This document shows positions 26,643-34,684 of a stretch of 64,000 bases of DNA, piece after piece. The position numbers and the translations under genes were made by a program. Location of the stretch: positions 992,770 to 1,056,769 of the forward strand of contig NZ_SMGG01000003.1 in NCBI RefSeq assembly GCF_004339245.1, read 5' to 3'. The notes under the pieces were generated by a model that saw only the letters and a list, made by a program, of their open reading frames with translations, was not told the origin of the DNA and ran no database searches. The DNA is from Seleniivibrio woodruffii. GTDB lineage: Bacteria; Chrysiogenota; Deferribacteres; Deferribacterales; Geovibrionaceae. Positions within the stretch are counted from its first letter, which is position 1, and the number at the start of each line of letters is the position of its first letter.

Positions 26643-27823
26643 CGAAAGTGCCCGCTGCCGAACTGAAACTGAGGATGTCAAACTTCACCGCAAGGATGGA
26701 CTCGCTGTGTCCCGACTGGGAGACGGTGATGATTGTGAACAAGGTGAACATCTACTATTTCACGGGAACGCAGCAGAACGGCGTACTCCTTGTCCGCAGG
26801 GGCAGAGACGCTGTTTTCTATGTCCGCCGCAGTTTTGAGCGGGGACAGGTCGAATCGGAATTTTCCTCTCTGGTAAAGATAAACAGTTTTAAAGACATAG
26901 CGGCTGCTGCGGGTGACTGCGGCAGCCGTGTCCATATTGAGAAGGAGTTTGTTCCTCTTGCCTATTTTGAAAGGCTGAACAAATACTTCAATTTCAAAGA
27001 GATACTCTCCTGCGACTTTGTGCTTTCGGTCGTCCGTTCGGTGAAAACCTCTTACGAGCTTGATATAATGCGCAGAGCCGGCGAACTTCATGCAAAAACC
27101 CTGAACGATTTCGTGCCCTCGGTGGCAAAAAAAGGGATGAGCGAGGTTGAGCTTGGTTCGGAAGTTCTGAGGTTCATGCTGAACAACGGACATCAGGGTG
27201 TTGCAAGGCTCTCAATGTTCAATACCGAGATGTTCATGGGGCAGGTCTGTTTCGGCGACAACTCCATGTATCACAACACATTTGACGGGCCGGGCGGAAT
27301 TCTGGGGTTTGGTCCTGCCGCTCCGTTCTTCGGAAACGCCGACCGCAGGCTTGCGGATAACGAGCTGATCTTCATCGACATAGGCTGTATGGTGGACGGC
27401 TACTACACCGACAAGACTCAGGTTTATTCGCTGGGAACGCTTCCGGACGAGGCCTATGAGTATCACGAAAGATGCGTCAGGATACTTGAGGATACGGTGT
27501 CCCGCCTCAGGGCGGGGGCTGTGCCTTCAAAAATATATGAAGAGGTCATGACCCCTCTCGATGAGTCTTTTCTTGAATATTTCATGGGTGTGCGTGAGGA
27601 GAGGGTGAAATTCCTCGGCCACGGAATAGGGCTTACGATAGACGAGTATCCGGTCATAGCAAAAGGGTTTGATGCGCCCATAGAGGAGAACACGGTGTTC
27701 GCTGTGGAACCCAAACGCGGAATCCCCGGCGTGGGTCTGGTGGGGCTTGAGAATACCTATGTGGTGAAAAATTCCGGTGCGGAATGCATCACAGGCTTCA
27801 ACCCATCGATCATCCGGATATAA
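26639..27823 (+). CDS. M24-family Xaa-Pro aminopeptidase-like protein
   Basis: A 394-residue pita-bread metallopeptidase. The creatinase-like N-terminal domain (residues 1-150) is followed by the catalytic domain with the five metal ligands in place: two Asp in [16 protein letters not shown], His in FLGHGIG, Glu in VEPKRG and Glu in GLENTYVV. It probably removes N-terminal residues before proline or a related substrate. It starts at a TTG that overlaps the sigma factor stop by four bases, so it is co-translated. Its 3' end overlaps the convergent Maf gene by 14 bases. Confidence 0.88.
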   Translation: MTKVPAAELKLRMSNFTARMDSLCPDWETVMIVNKVNIYYFTGTQQNGVLLVRRGRDAVFYVRRSFERGQVESEFSSLVKINSFKDIAAAAGDCGSRVHIEKEFVPLAYFERLNKYFNFKEILSCDFVLSVVRSVKTSYELDIMRRAGELHAKTLNDFVPSVAKKGMSEVELGSEVLRFMLNNGHQGVARLSMFNTEMFMGQVCFGDNSMYHNTFDGPGGILGFGPAAPFFGNADRRLADNELIFIDIGCMVDGYYTDKTQVYSLGTLPDEAYEYHERCVRILEDTVSRLRAGAVPSKIYEEVMTPLDESFLEYFMGVREERVKFLGHGIGLTIDEYPVIAKGFDAPIEENTVFAVEPKRGIPGVGLVGLENTYVVKNSGAECITGFNPSIIRI

Positions 27824-29696
27824 GCTCCGCTTCCAGTTTCTCTTTCAGAACCTTCAGCAGTTCCTCCATCTTTATTATCAGCTGAATCATCACTTCATAC
27901 ATATCTTTCAGAATGCTCACCACGTTCACCTGAATCTCGTGCACAGGCAGATCTCTGGCGGTTATGTCATGAACCTCTATCATGGTCTTTATGGCATACG
28001 ACTGAACGTAGTGCATCAGAACGTTGAAGAAATCCGGATCTCTGAAAATCTGGACGCTCTGTTCCAGTTCAGTGACAATTCTGTTGCCCTCTGCTTCGTT
28101 GTATGGCTGTCCCTGACTGAACGGAATCCAGACCTTTTCGATGTATTCCATACAGAGAGCATGGCATCCTTTGAACAGTTCGATGGATTTTCCGCAGGTC
28201 ATCAGTCCCTGATCAACCTTATCCAGAACCTGTTTCCGCTGAGCGGTTAGAGTTTCGCCGTCTGGATAGGTCAGAGTCTTCTTTATGGCTGCGAGGGGAT
28301 CGAAAGATTCGGTGACGTATTTTCCGATTGCCTCTTTAAAGGTCATTATCTCTGTGCCGTGTATCTTTGCGCCGCCCTCTGTGGCGTTTATAACCTTTGC
28401 CTGAGAGTTCAGCACGTCCTTGTGGTAGTAGTTCAGGAACATGTTCCAGACCCTGGAAGAGCGAACCTGCGGTGAGTAGTTGCCCTCCACCAACAAACAG
28501 TTTTCGTAGTATGTTGATTCTCGTTCGCCGAATGTACTGCCTGTTGCGTGTGTGTTTCCGTCCTCGCCGAACGCCAGATCCTGTCCAATTAGTATTATGG
28601 GGTCGCAGCCTATATATTCGAGTATTTTAAATGCCATGTTTCCAGATGATGGACCGATGTTTAGTGTACCCTTTTCTATATCAAGCCATTTGAAGGTGGC
28701 AAAGTTTCTGTATACTATGATACGCTTGCCCTTGTATGTCTGATATGTAATGGGGCTGATAACTGGGGCAGCAGCATAATATACATCTTCAAATGCCTCC
28801 GGTGAAAGCTCTTCAAAAAGTTTTGCAGTTGGCGGCATCCGCTCCAGCGAGCAGACCATATGGGGTTTCATGCCTTTTTTGGCCAGAACCCTCATAGATG
28901 CATCCGCACCTACGACAACGGCTTTGTCCGTCACATCCCGCAGAAGCTCGACGTTCTTGTTCAGCGATGGGCCTGTGGCTACAACTATTCCGGGTCTGCC
29001 CTTAAAGGCGCCTTTTAGCTGATCTATTCCGGGGTTGTTGAGTATTTCGTCAATGTTCAGAAGTGTGTTCTCAATGCCTATCATTGAGTCGTGGGGGTCG
29101 TTGCCGAAGAAGTTCAGAACCTCTTTAATGGCGTCCTTAGTGGCTCTGACAACGTTCAGGTAATATTCCTTATTCTCAGAAAAGGCCACAGCCTGCTCTA
29201 TGAAGTTCACCGTCTTGACGTAGAATTTCGTATCGGTGGCTGTGAGCACGTTATTTATTGTCGTAAATATGACGGGAAGTTCCTCTCCCACCAGAAAGTG
29301 AACGTTGGGATGGGTCAGGATGGCGGATATGTCCACCACTTCCATCAGAGCACGGAGAATGTCGGGGTTCTTTTCCACTATAAAGTGCGAACCGCCCTGA
29401 ACCTTGACCAGATCATACAGAGCGAAAACGTGATAAAGCATTCCCGCACCCAGAAAAACGTTGAACTGGGCAACTTTGAGCTTTCTGTTTTTAATATCCT
29501 GATGAACTTCGGCCATAGGGTTTACGGGGTTATAGAAAAGCCTGCCTGTCTTAAGGTTTTTCATGTTGGGCACAATGCCCTCTTTGGAGGACATGATGAT
29601 TGCGTAGTCAGATTGTGCAGGCAGTGCCAGCAGCCGCTCATATATCTGGGGATATTTCTGTTTCAGCGTTTGCCAGTTCTTTTCTTTAATGTCCAT
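27810..29696 (-). CDS. Maf-type (DUF115/MptE-like) flagellin glycosyltransferase
   Basis: A 628-residue motility accessory factor protein. The central Rossmann-like core shows GRPGIVVATGPSLNKN, VVVGADASMRVLAKKG and IILIGQDLAFGEDGNTHA, typical of the MAF_flag10/DUF115 domain. The C-terminal 150 residues are helical. Maf proteins add nonulosonic acids such as pseudaminic or legionaminic acid to flagellin in several bacteria. The gene is divergent from the flagellin gene, which fits. No nonulosonate synthesis genes are in the window. A strong promoter lies at 29718. Confidence 0.85.
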   Translation of the reverse strand: MDIKEKNWQTLKQKYPQIYERLLALPAQSDYAIIMSSKEGIVPNMKNLKTGRLFYNPVNPMAEVHQDIKNRKLKVAQFNVFLGAGMLYHVFALYDLVKVQGGSHFIVEKNPDILRALMEVVDISAILTHPNVHFLVGEELPVIFTTINNVLTATDTKFYVKTVNFIEQAVAFSENKEYYLNVVRATKDAIKEVLNFFGNDPHDSMIGIENTLLNIDEILNNPGIDQLKGAFKGRPGIVVATGPSLNKNVELLRDVTDKAVVVGADASMRVLAKKGMKPHMVCSLERMPPTAKLFEELSPEAFEDVYYAAAPVISPITYQTYKGKRIIVYRNFATFKWLDIEKGTLNIGPSSGNMAFKILEYIGCDPIILIGQDLAFGEDGNTHATGSTFGERESTYYENCLLVEGNYSPQVRSSRVWNMFLNYYHKDVLNSQAKVINATEGGAKIHGTEIMTFKEAIGKYVTESFDPLAAIKKTLTYPDGETLTAQRKQVLDKVDQGLMTCGKSIELFKGCHALCMEYIEKVWIPFSQGQPYNEAEGNRIVTELEQSVQIFRDPDFFNVLMHYVQSYAIKTMIEVHDITARDLPVHEIQVNVVSILKDMYEVMIQLIIKMEELLKVLKEKLEAELISG

Positions 29697-29717
29697 GGTG
29701 TTCCCCCGTTAGGAAAA

Positions 29718-29747
29718 ATAATACCCGCCGCCTGTGCGGTGCGTCAA
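29718..29747 (-). promoter_or_regulatory. Predicted sigma70 promoter of the Maf gene
   Basis: On the minus strand TTGACG and TATTAT are 18 bases apart. The ATG of the Maf gene at 29696 follows with GGGGG as ribosome binding site. Confidence 0.65.
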
Positions 29748-29941
29748 TAAAATTATGGAAATTTTGATTTTTTTGAAAAAAGGGCAAAAGTATTTATTTT
29801 AATGTCCGATTATAAAACGGTGAAAAAATATCTATTAGGAGAAACCAGGTGAGAACAGCCTCGTAACGGTTTATTTTGAATCCCGAAACTACATTTCAAT
29901 AAATCTATTTCAACCCGGACGAAATAATCACGTCTTTTCTC

Positions 29942-29968
29942 TAAAGTTATCCATATTCCTGCCGATAT
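29942..29968 (+). promoter_or_regulatory. FliA (sigma28) promoter
   Basis: TAAA, exactly 15 bases, then GCCGATAT. This matches the flagellar sigma28 consensus TAAA-N15-GCCGATAA at 11 of 12 positions. It points towards the flagellin gene, whose start is about 255 bases past the expected transcription start. Confidence 0.85.
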
Positions 29969-29974
29969 GATTCT

Positions 29975-30097
29975 CAGAAAAACTCTATATTGCCTGTAAC
30001 GCCCCTTGGACAAGGGTTTTGCAGGTCACAGTTTAAAAAAACAGGTACTGAAACAATCAGGCCGATGCATTCAGACATTGAAGCATCGGCCTTTTTT
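29975..30097 (+). ncRNA. Candidate small RNA or attenuated leader upstream of flagellin
   Basis: The interval between the expected FliA transcription start and a strong terminator is about 120 bases. It contains a CCCTT-GGAC-AAGGG hairpin inside an outer CCTG/CAGG pairing; CCTGT can alternatively pair with a later ACAGG. No open frame with a ribosome binding site is evident. It could be a FliA-dependent small RNA or a regulated flagellin leader. No known RNA family was recognised. Confidence 0.5.
30059..30097 (+). terminator. Strong Rho-independent terminator ahead of flagellin
   Basis: AGGCCGATGC and GCATCGGCCT form a 10-bp perfect stem with a 14-base loop, followed by TTTTTTC. It lies between the FliA promoter and the flagellin start, an unexpected position. 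Confidence 0.85.
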
Positions 30098-30185
30098 CGT
30101 TTTCGGCAGGAGGATCTATCGGTCAGGCTCTTATGTTTTGTTTCTTTTAAAAACGGCAATTTTCGACGCGCAACAATTTAGTATT

Positions 30186-30205
30186 TGTCGGCAAGGATGC
30201 CGACA
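30186..30205 (+). promoter_or_regulatory. Predicted CsrA-binding hairpin in the flagellin leader
   Basis: TGTCGGCA and TGCCGACA form a perfect 8-bp stem with AGGA in the loop. The apical CAAGGATG matches the CsrA selection consensus core ACARGGAUGU, with GGA exposed. A second GGA lies in the ribosome binding site (ATGGAGG, 30216-30222). Two such sites are the known arrangement in the Bacillus hag leader. Confidence 0.65.
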
Positions 30206-30228
30206 CGATTCAAACATGGAGGTATATC

Positions 30229-32625
30229 ATGGCGTTAACAGTATATACTAACGTCAACTCGCTGATCGCTCAGAATTATGTGAATCAGACGAGCAGCAAC
30301 ATTTCAAAAAACCTTGAGAAACTGTCATCCGGTCTCAGAATAAACAGTGCCGCAGACGACGCATCCGGCCTTGCTATTTCTGAGAAACTCCGCGGACAGA
30401 TCTCAGGTCTCAAAAGAGCATCATCAAACGCTCAGGACGGTATTTCTATGCTTCAGACCGCAGAGGGCGGTCTGGCAACAATCCAGTCTATGACTCAGAG
30501 AATGAGAGAGCTGGCTGTTCAGGCATCCAACGGCGTTTACACTTCAAACGACCGTGCGGAGATCCAGAAAGAGGTTGATCAGCTGAAAGAAGAGATCGAC
30601 CGTGTTGCCTCCTCAACTGAGTTCAACACCAAAAAGCTCCTTAACGGAAACGCCACTGCACTGTGGTCAACCGACAAAGGAAACTCCATCGATGTAGCTG
30701 TTACCGGCAAAGTGGCAGAGGGCAACTATAACCTCGAAGTCACTGTTGACCCCGGTAAAAACTATGTCTACAAATCAGACGTTATGACACTTAACTCTGA
30801 TGCAGTGGGCGGCGAAATCGTTGAAGACGGCGCAGCAGGCGACAACGATTCAAACGTTACGTCTGTAACCGACATCAAAACAATGGCCACTTCCGGCACA
30901 AGCTACTACACAGTGAACGTGGGCGACGTTTCTGCTAACACATCTGCAACTATGACAGTTACAGGTTCATATCAGCAGGCAGGTTCCTCATTCTCAGTAG
31001 CAACAGCGGCAACAGTTTCAACTGCAACTTCATCCGGCTACGTCGAAGTTAAATTCGATCAGGATGTAACAGCAGGCGCAACTGCAATTTCTGCAAAAAT
31101 CAGATTCATCAACGCCAAAACAGGCGATGTTGGCGACTGGGTAACCGTTACAGCTGCTGCAACAGGCAGCACTATCAGCATATCTTCAGCTGACACGGTA
31201 GCTCTGACAGACACAGCCGGCGGTACACTTGGCTTCGACATGACCATCAGCCTCGGCGTTAGCGGCAAAATCCAGTCTGGTGACAAAGTGCTTCTGGCTC
31301 AGTCAGGTGCTGTTACAACCGCTGACAGCATCGCATCATCAGGCGGCGGTACCATCAAAATTTCCGATGGTCCCTCCGGACAGGCAGGCCCCACAATCAA
31401 CTTCACAACCGCAAGCTCGCTGACTAAAAAGGATAACGGCGACGACGTTGTGGATGCAAACAACGTAACAGTTTACTATGCATCCATCGACAGCGGCACA
31501 GGTAACATTGATGTGGGTTCTATGACCCTTAACTTCAAAGAAGGCAGCAACGCTACAGATGCTAACGGTCTTACCAAGACCGACTCCTTCAACCTTGAAG
31601 TAAGAGGCGGCGGCGAAGCTGCAACATCCAGCACCAAACTGAGAGACATTGCACTGTTCACCACCAGTGACGGACGCAACCTGTTCGACCAGACTCAGGA
31701 GCTGACAATCTTCGGTAACGGTTCATCAAAAACCATCTATCTGGAAGGCGATGACACAGTTTCCGATTTCGAAACCAAAATGACAGATGCCATCAAGGCA
31801 CTGGGCATGGGCGCAACAAGCGAAACCAGCGACGTGGTTTCCGATGTCAACAACAACCTTGTAAACTACGTTTCAACTGAAACTGACAACACTAACGAAG
31901 CTCTGAAAGGTTCTTTCGTTATTCAGACAGCGAAACTGGGCAATGACAGCCAACTGTCATTCGTTGGTGACGAAAACCTCATCAACGCTCTGTCTCTGGC
32001 CACAATTCAGGAAGGCGAGAACAGCGAGCTGACAATCAAGGTTACAGATGCCCACACAGGCAACACTGTAGGCTCGGATAAAGTTAACGACTATACACTG
32101 AAAAACGTTATCGCAGGCGTTGAGGTTAAAGTCGACAGCGCACTCGGTCTTGACATCACTTGGGACGACACCAACAAGGAGATGACTTTCAATGCCGGAA
32201 CAGCTGAAGATATCAAACTTCACCTTGTCGATAACTCCACAGAGCTTCAGATAGGCGCAAACGAAGGTCAGACCATCAACACAAGCATCGCTCAGGCAGA
32301 CACTTATGCTCTGGGTCTTTCAGATGTGCTTATGGTAGATCAGGAAAGCGCACAGAAATCTATCACAATGATAGATTCAGCTCTTAACAAGATCTCCAGT
32401 GCAAGAGCGACAATCGGTGCTCAGATCAACAGACTTGACTACACCATCGCAGGCCTTGACACTACAAGAGAGAACCTGACAGCTTCCGAATCCAGAATCC
32501 GTGATCTGGACATGGCTTCAGAAATGTCAGATTTCACTAAGAATCAGATCCTCAGCCAGGCTGGCGTAGCTATGATTTCTCAGGCTAACGCTCAGTCTCA
32601 GCTGGCTCTGCAACTTCTTGGTTAA
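30229..32625 (+). CDS. fliC: Flagellin
   Basis: A 798-residue flagellin, the filament subunit exported by the flagellar type III system. The conserved N-terminal D0/D1 region (residues 1-140, with NLEKLSSGLRINSAADDASG and QTAEGGLATIQSM) and C-terminal D1/D0 region (last 90 residues, ending QSQLALQLL) are intact. Between them is a long variable surface domain of about 560 residues, rich in Thr, Ser, Ala, Asp and Gly. Typical short flagellins are 270-500 residues, so this is a large one. GGAGG precedes the ATG. A Maf gene upstream and flaG downstream support a role as main, probably glycosylated, flagellin. Confidence 0.96.
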   Translation: MALTVYTNVNSLIAQNYVNQTSSNISKNLEKLSSGLRINSAADDASGLAISEKLRGQISGLKRASSNAQDGISMLQTAEGGLATIQSMTQRMRELAVQASNGVYTSNDRAEIQKEVDQLKEEIDRVASSTEFNTKKLLNGNATALWSTDKGNSIDVAVTGKVAEGNYNLEVTVDPGKNYVYKSDVMTLNSDAVGGEIVEDGAAGDNDSNVTSVTDIKTMATSGTSYYTVNVGDVSANTSATMTVTGSYQQAGSSFSVATAATVSTATSSGYVEVKFDQDVTAGATAISAKIRFINAKTGDVGDWVTVTAAATGSTISISSADTVALTDTAGGTLGFDMTISLGVSGKIQSGDKVLLAQSGAVTTADSIASSGGGTIKISDGPSGQAGPTINFTTASSLTKKDNGDDVVDANNVTVYYASIDSGTGNIDVGSMTLNFKEGSNATDANGLTKTDSFNLEVRGGGEAATSSTKLRDIALFTTSDGRNLFDQTQELTIFGNGSSKTIYLEGDDTVSDFETKMTDAIKALGMGATSETSDVVSDVNNNLVNYVSTETDNTNEALKGSFVIQTAKLGNDSQLSFVGDENLINALSLATIQEGENSELTIKVTDAHTGNTVGSDKVNDYTLKNVIAGVEVKVDSALGLDITWDDTNKEMTFNAGTAEDIKLHLVDNSTELQIGANEGQTINTSIAQADTYALGLSDVLMVDQESAQKSITMIDSALNKISSARATIGAQINRLDYTIAGLDTTRENLTASESRIRDLDMASEMSDFTKNQILSQAGVAMISQANAQSQLALQLLG

Positions 32626-32641
32626 GTTTGCCGAAAATTAT

Positions 32642-32663
32642 GGGGGCTTTTAACTAAGCCCCC
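32642..32663 (+). promoter_or_regulatory. Hairpin between fliC and flaG
   Basis: GGGGGCTT and AAGCCCCC form a perfect 8-bp stem with a 6-base loop, 17 bases after the flagellin stop. There is no T tract, so it probably protects the flagellin mRNA 3' end or slows polymerase rather than terminating fully. Confidence 0.6.
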
Positions 32664-32684
32664 TGATGCAAGGATGGTGGAATC

Positions 32685-33044
32685 ATGAGTAGCATTAGTA
32701 TTACACCAACTGCCGCAGACACCAGAACCAGCAATGTTGCATACACGAATGAACAACGCCAGACTGTGCCTGCAAAGGAAGGCAGCAGAAGCGGGAGTCA
32801 GGAGCAGGAAAAAAAGCCTCGCAAAGACGAAGTTAACACTGCCGTCAGCGAGCTTAACAAAACTCTGGATTCCCTGAACGTCAGACGTGAGTTCAGGATT
32901 GATGATTCCATTAACGAGGTAATCGTTAAGATCATCGATAAGGATGAACAAAAAGTTATAAGACAGATACCATCTGAGGAAGCGATAAAGTTATCGAAGA
33001 ATATAAGAGAGATGGTTGGACTTTTATACGACAGCACGTCATAA
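32685..33044 (+). CDS. flaG: FlaG family flagellar protein
   Basis: A 119-residue protein. The N-terminal 55 residues are polar and low in complexity; the C-terminal FlaG domain shows NVRREFRIDDSINEVIVKIIDKDEQKVIRQIPSEEA, written here in part, as in FlaG of Pseudomonas and Campylobacter. FlaG affects filament length, usually from a gene next to flagellin as here. The ATG has AAGGATGG upstream. Transcription ends at the terminator at 33049. Confidence 0.88.
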   Translation: MSSISITPTAADTRTSNVAYTNEQRQTVPAKEGSRSGSQEQEKKPRKDEVNTAVSELNKTLDSLNVRREFRIDDSINEVIVKIIDKDEQKVIRQIPSEEAIKLSKNIREMVGLLYDSTS

Positions 33045-33048
33045 GGGA

Positions 33049-33076
33049 AGGGGGGGCTTCGGCTCCCCTCTCTTTT
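33049..33076 (+). terminator. Rho-independent terminator after flaG
   Basis: A G-rich arm and a CTCCCCT arm form an 8-bp stem closed by a TTCG tetraloop, followed by CTCTTTTT. Repeat R2 begins directly behind it. Confidence 0.8.
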
Positions 33077-33082
33077 TGTCGG

Positions 33083-33192
33083 CGTTTATAACGCTTCGCA
33101 TTTCTTCGTTGTCCTTAAAAAAATTATCCTCACATACTTCTATGTATGCTCGTCAATTTTTTCTCGTCCGCCTTGAACTGCTCGGTTCTAAA
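33083..33192 (+). repeat. Terminator-associated repeat R2, copy 3
   Basis: Begins CGTTTATAACGCTTCGCATT, has an internal ACATAC/GTATG hairpin, and ends CCTTGAACTGCTCGGTTCTA. Closest to the copy behind rho at 8219. It occupies part of the 365-base gap between flaG and cysK, together with R4 and R3 copies. Confidence 0.8.
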
Positions 33193-33218
33193 CACCAACA
33201 GGGAAGACCCTTTTTTCT

Positions 33219-33248
33219 GTCATTCTGAGGCAAATCCGAAGAATCTCA
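33219..33248. repeat. Dispersed repeat family R4, single copy
   Basis: GTCATTCTGAGGCAAATCCG then AAGAATCTCA. Same family as 8366, 63017 and the array spacers. Confidence 0.65.
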
Positions 33249-33255
33249 TTTTCCT

Positions 33256-33327
33256 GTCACTGCGAACGGCGTGAAGCAGTCTTTTAGACTTCAGGCCGCT
33301 CGCAGCTCTGGCAGGGTTAGCAATGAC
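33256..33327. repeat. Dispersed repeat family R3, single copy
   Basis: GTCACTGCGAACGGCGTGAA at one end and a GCAATGAC at the other, giving imperfect inverted ends. Related to the copies at 1001 and 16490 and to the array. Confidence 0.6.
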
Positions 33328-33345
33328 GCTCATTTTCCACCCACA

Positions 33346-33378
33346 AAAAAATCCCCTCCGGTTTTCACCAAAGGGGAT
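33346..33378 (-). terminator. Rho-independent terminator after cysK
   Basis: On the minus strand AATCCCC and GGGGATT form a stem with a long loop, followed by TTTTTG. It ends the copZ-cysK transcript. Confidence 0.75.
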
Positions 33379-33409
33379 TCTTAATTATTATTCAGTTTAT
33401 TTATCTGTT

Positions 33410-34354
33410 TTAGTTGAACAGGCCGGAGCTGAGGTATCTTTCGCCTGAATCGGGCAGGATAACTACTATGTTCTTACCCGTCATGCCCAGTTTGTCAGCC
33501 GCCGCAAGAGCCGCCGCAACAGCCGCACCGGATGATATTCCGCAGATTATCCCCTCGGCTTTCGCAAGCAGTCTGGAATAGTCCAGAGCCACCGCATCGT
33601 CAACCAGCTCCATGTGGTCGATGGTGCTAAGATCCAGAACCTCAGGAATAAAACCTGCGCCTATCCCCTGAATATTGTGGGGGCCGGGCTTCAGTCTTTC
33701 GCCGTTTACCTTCTGAGTTATGACGGGGCTTTTTGAGGGTTCGACACCAACCATCACAACGTTCTTTCCTGCCTTCTCTTTCAGGAAGCGGCCTATACCG
33801 GAGATGGTTCCTCCGGTTCCTATCCCGCATACCACCATGTCGACACATCCGTCGGTGTCCCTGAGGATTTCAGGGCCAGTGGTCTTTTCGTGGACAAGAG
33901 GGTTATAGGGGTTTCTGAACTGGTTGGCCAGATAGTATTTGCCGGGGTTTTCCTTAAGCATTTTGTCGGCTTCGGCAACCGCGCCCGCCATTCCTTTTGT
34001 GCCGTCGGTGAGTATCAGCTTTGCGCCGAACGCCTTCATCATCAGGCGGCGTTCAAGGCTCATGTTGTCGGGCATAACTATGGCGACCTCATATCCCAGA
34101 GCCGCACCCGCAAAAGCCAGACCTATGCCTGTGTTTCCGCTGGTTGCCTCCAGAACCGACATTTCGGGCTTCAGTTCACCGTTTTTTATAGCTTCGTTAA
34201 GGATATATGCTCCCACTCTGCATTTAACGGAATATGCGGGGTTGCGCCCCTCAACCTTCACCAGAATGTTGTTCTTTTCGGTGCCTTTTATGCTGTTCAG
34301 CTTTATTAATGGAGTCTCGCCGATTGCGAGTGTATTGTTCTCAAAGATTTTCAT
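33410..34354 (-). CDS. cysK: Cysteine synthase A
   Basis: A 314-residue PLP enzyme that makes cysteine from O-acetylserine and sulfide. The PLP lysine lies in NPAYSVKCRVG, the substrate loop is EATSGNTGIGLA, and the phosphate-binding loop is GIGTGGTISGIG. The serine binding the PLP pyridine is in GICGISSGAAVAA-like sequence near residue 270. Length and motifs fit CysK rather than cystathionine beta-synthase. The start overlaps the CopZ-like gene stop by four bases. Confidence 0.95.
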   Translation of the reverse strand: MKIFENNTLAIGETPLIKLNSIKGTEKNNILVKVEGRNPAYSVKCRVGAYILNEAIKNGELKPEMSVLEATSGNTGIGLAFAGAALGYEVAIVMPDNMSLERRLMMKAFGAKLILTDGTKGMAGAVAEADKMLKENPGKYYLANQFRNPYNPLVHEKTTGPEILRDTDGCVDMVVCGIGTGGTISGIGRFLKEKAGKNVVMVGVEPSKSPVITQKVNGERLKPGPHNIQGIGAGFIPEVLDLSTIDHMELVDDAVALDYSRLLAKAEGIICGISSGAAVAAALAAADKLGMTGKNIVVILPDSGERYLSSGLFN

Positions 34355-34554
34355 GCAACGCCGAATCCCTCTTCCTTGATTGCGGAAGAAATTTCGGATT
34401 CATCCACTGTATCATCAAATTTAACTGTTACCGTACCTTTTTCGAGGCTGACATCGCATGACTGAACGCCTTCAACCTCTGAAACCGCCTCTGTAACGGT
34501 CATCACGCAATGTTTGCACTTCATGCCTGATACGTTGAACACCTTTTCTTTCAT
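34351..34554 (-). CDS. copZ: Heavy-metal-associated domain protein (CopZ-like)
   Basis: A 67-residue HMA domain with the metal-binding GMKCKHC motif (Cys13 and Cys16) and the ferredoxin-like beta-alpha-beta pattern. Such proteins carry copper(I) or other soft metals to P-type ATPases or regulators. No ATPase gene is adjacent; instead its stop overlaps cysK, so metal handling and cysteine synthesis share a transcript. Metal identity is inferred only from the CxxC motif. Confidence 0.88.
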   Translation of the reverse strand: MKEKVFNVSGMKCKHCVMTVTEAVSEVEGVQSCDVSLEKGTVTVKFDDTVDESEISSAIKEEGFGVA

Positions 34555-34596
34555 CTTTTAACCTCCGGATAAACAGGCTTAATAAGCCCGCCTTAG

Positions 34597-34625
34597 TTGA
34601 CAATCTCCTCCATTTCTTATATTTT
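34597..34625 (+). promoter_or_regulatory. Predicted sigma70 promoter of the MOSC-MogA gene
   Basis: TTGACA at 34597-34602 is followed 17 bases later by TATTTT (or 15 bases later by TATATT). The gene start is about 55 bases downstream. Confidence 0.5.
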
Positions 34626-34684
34626 TGCAATACAAAACAACAAAAATATATATTATTTTTGCTATGTTTCAAAGGGGGTAAGAA

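Noticed and set aside
34000-34354. Altered active site of CysK (SVKCRVG rather than SVKDRIG)
   Set aside because: The SVKC form is normal for the CysK family, as in E. coli, and the PLP lysine is intact.
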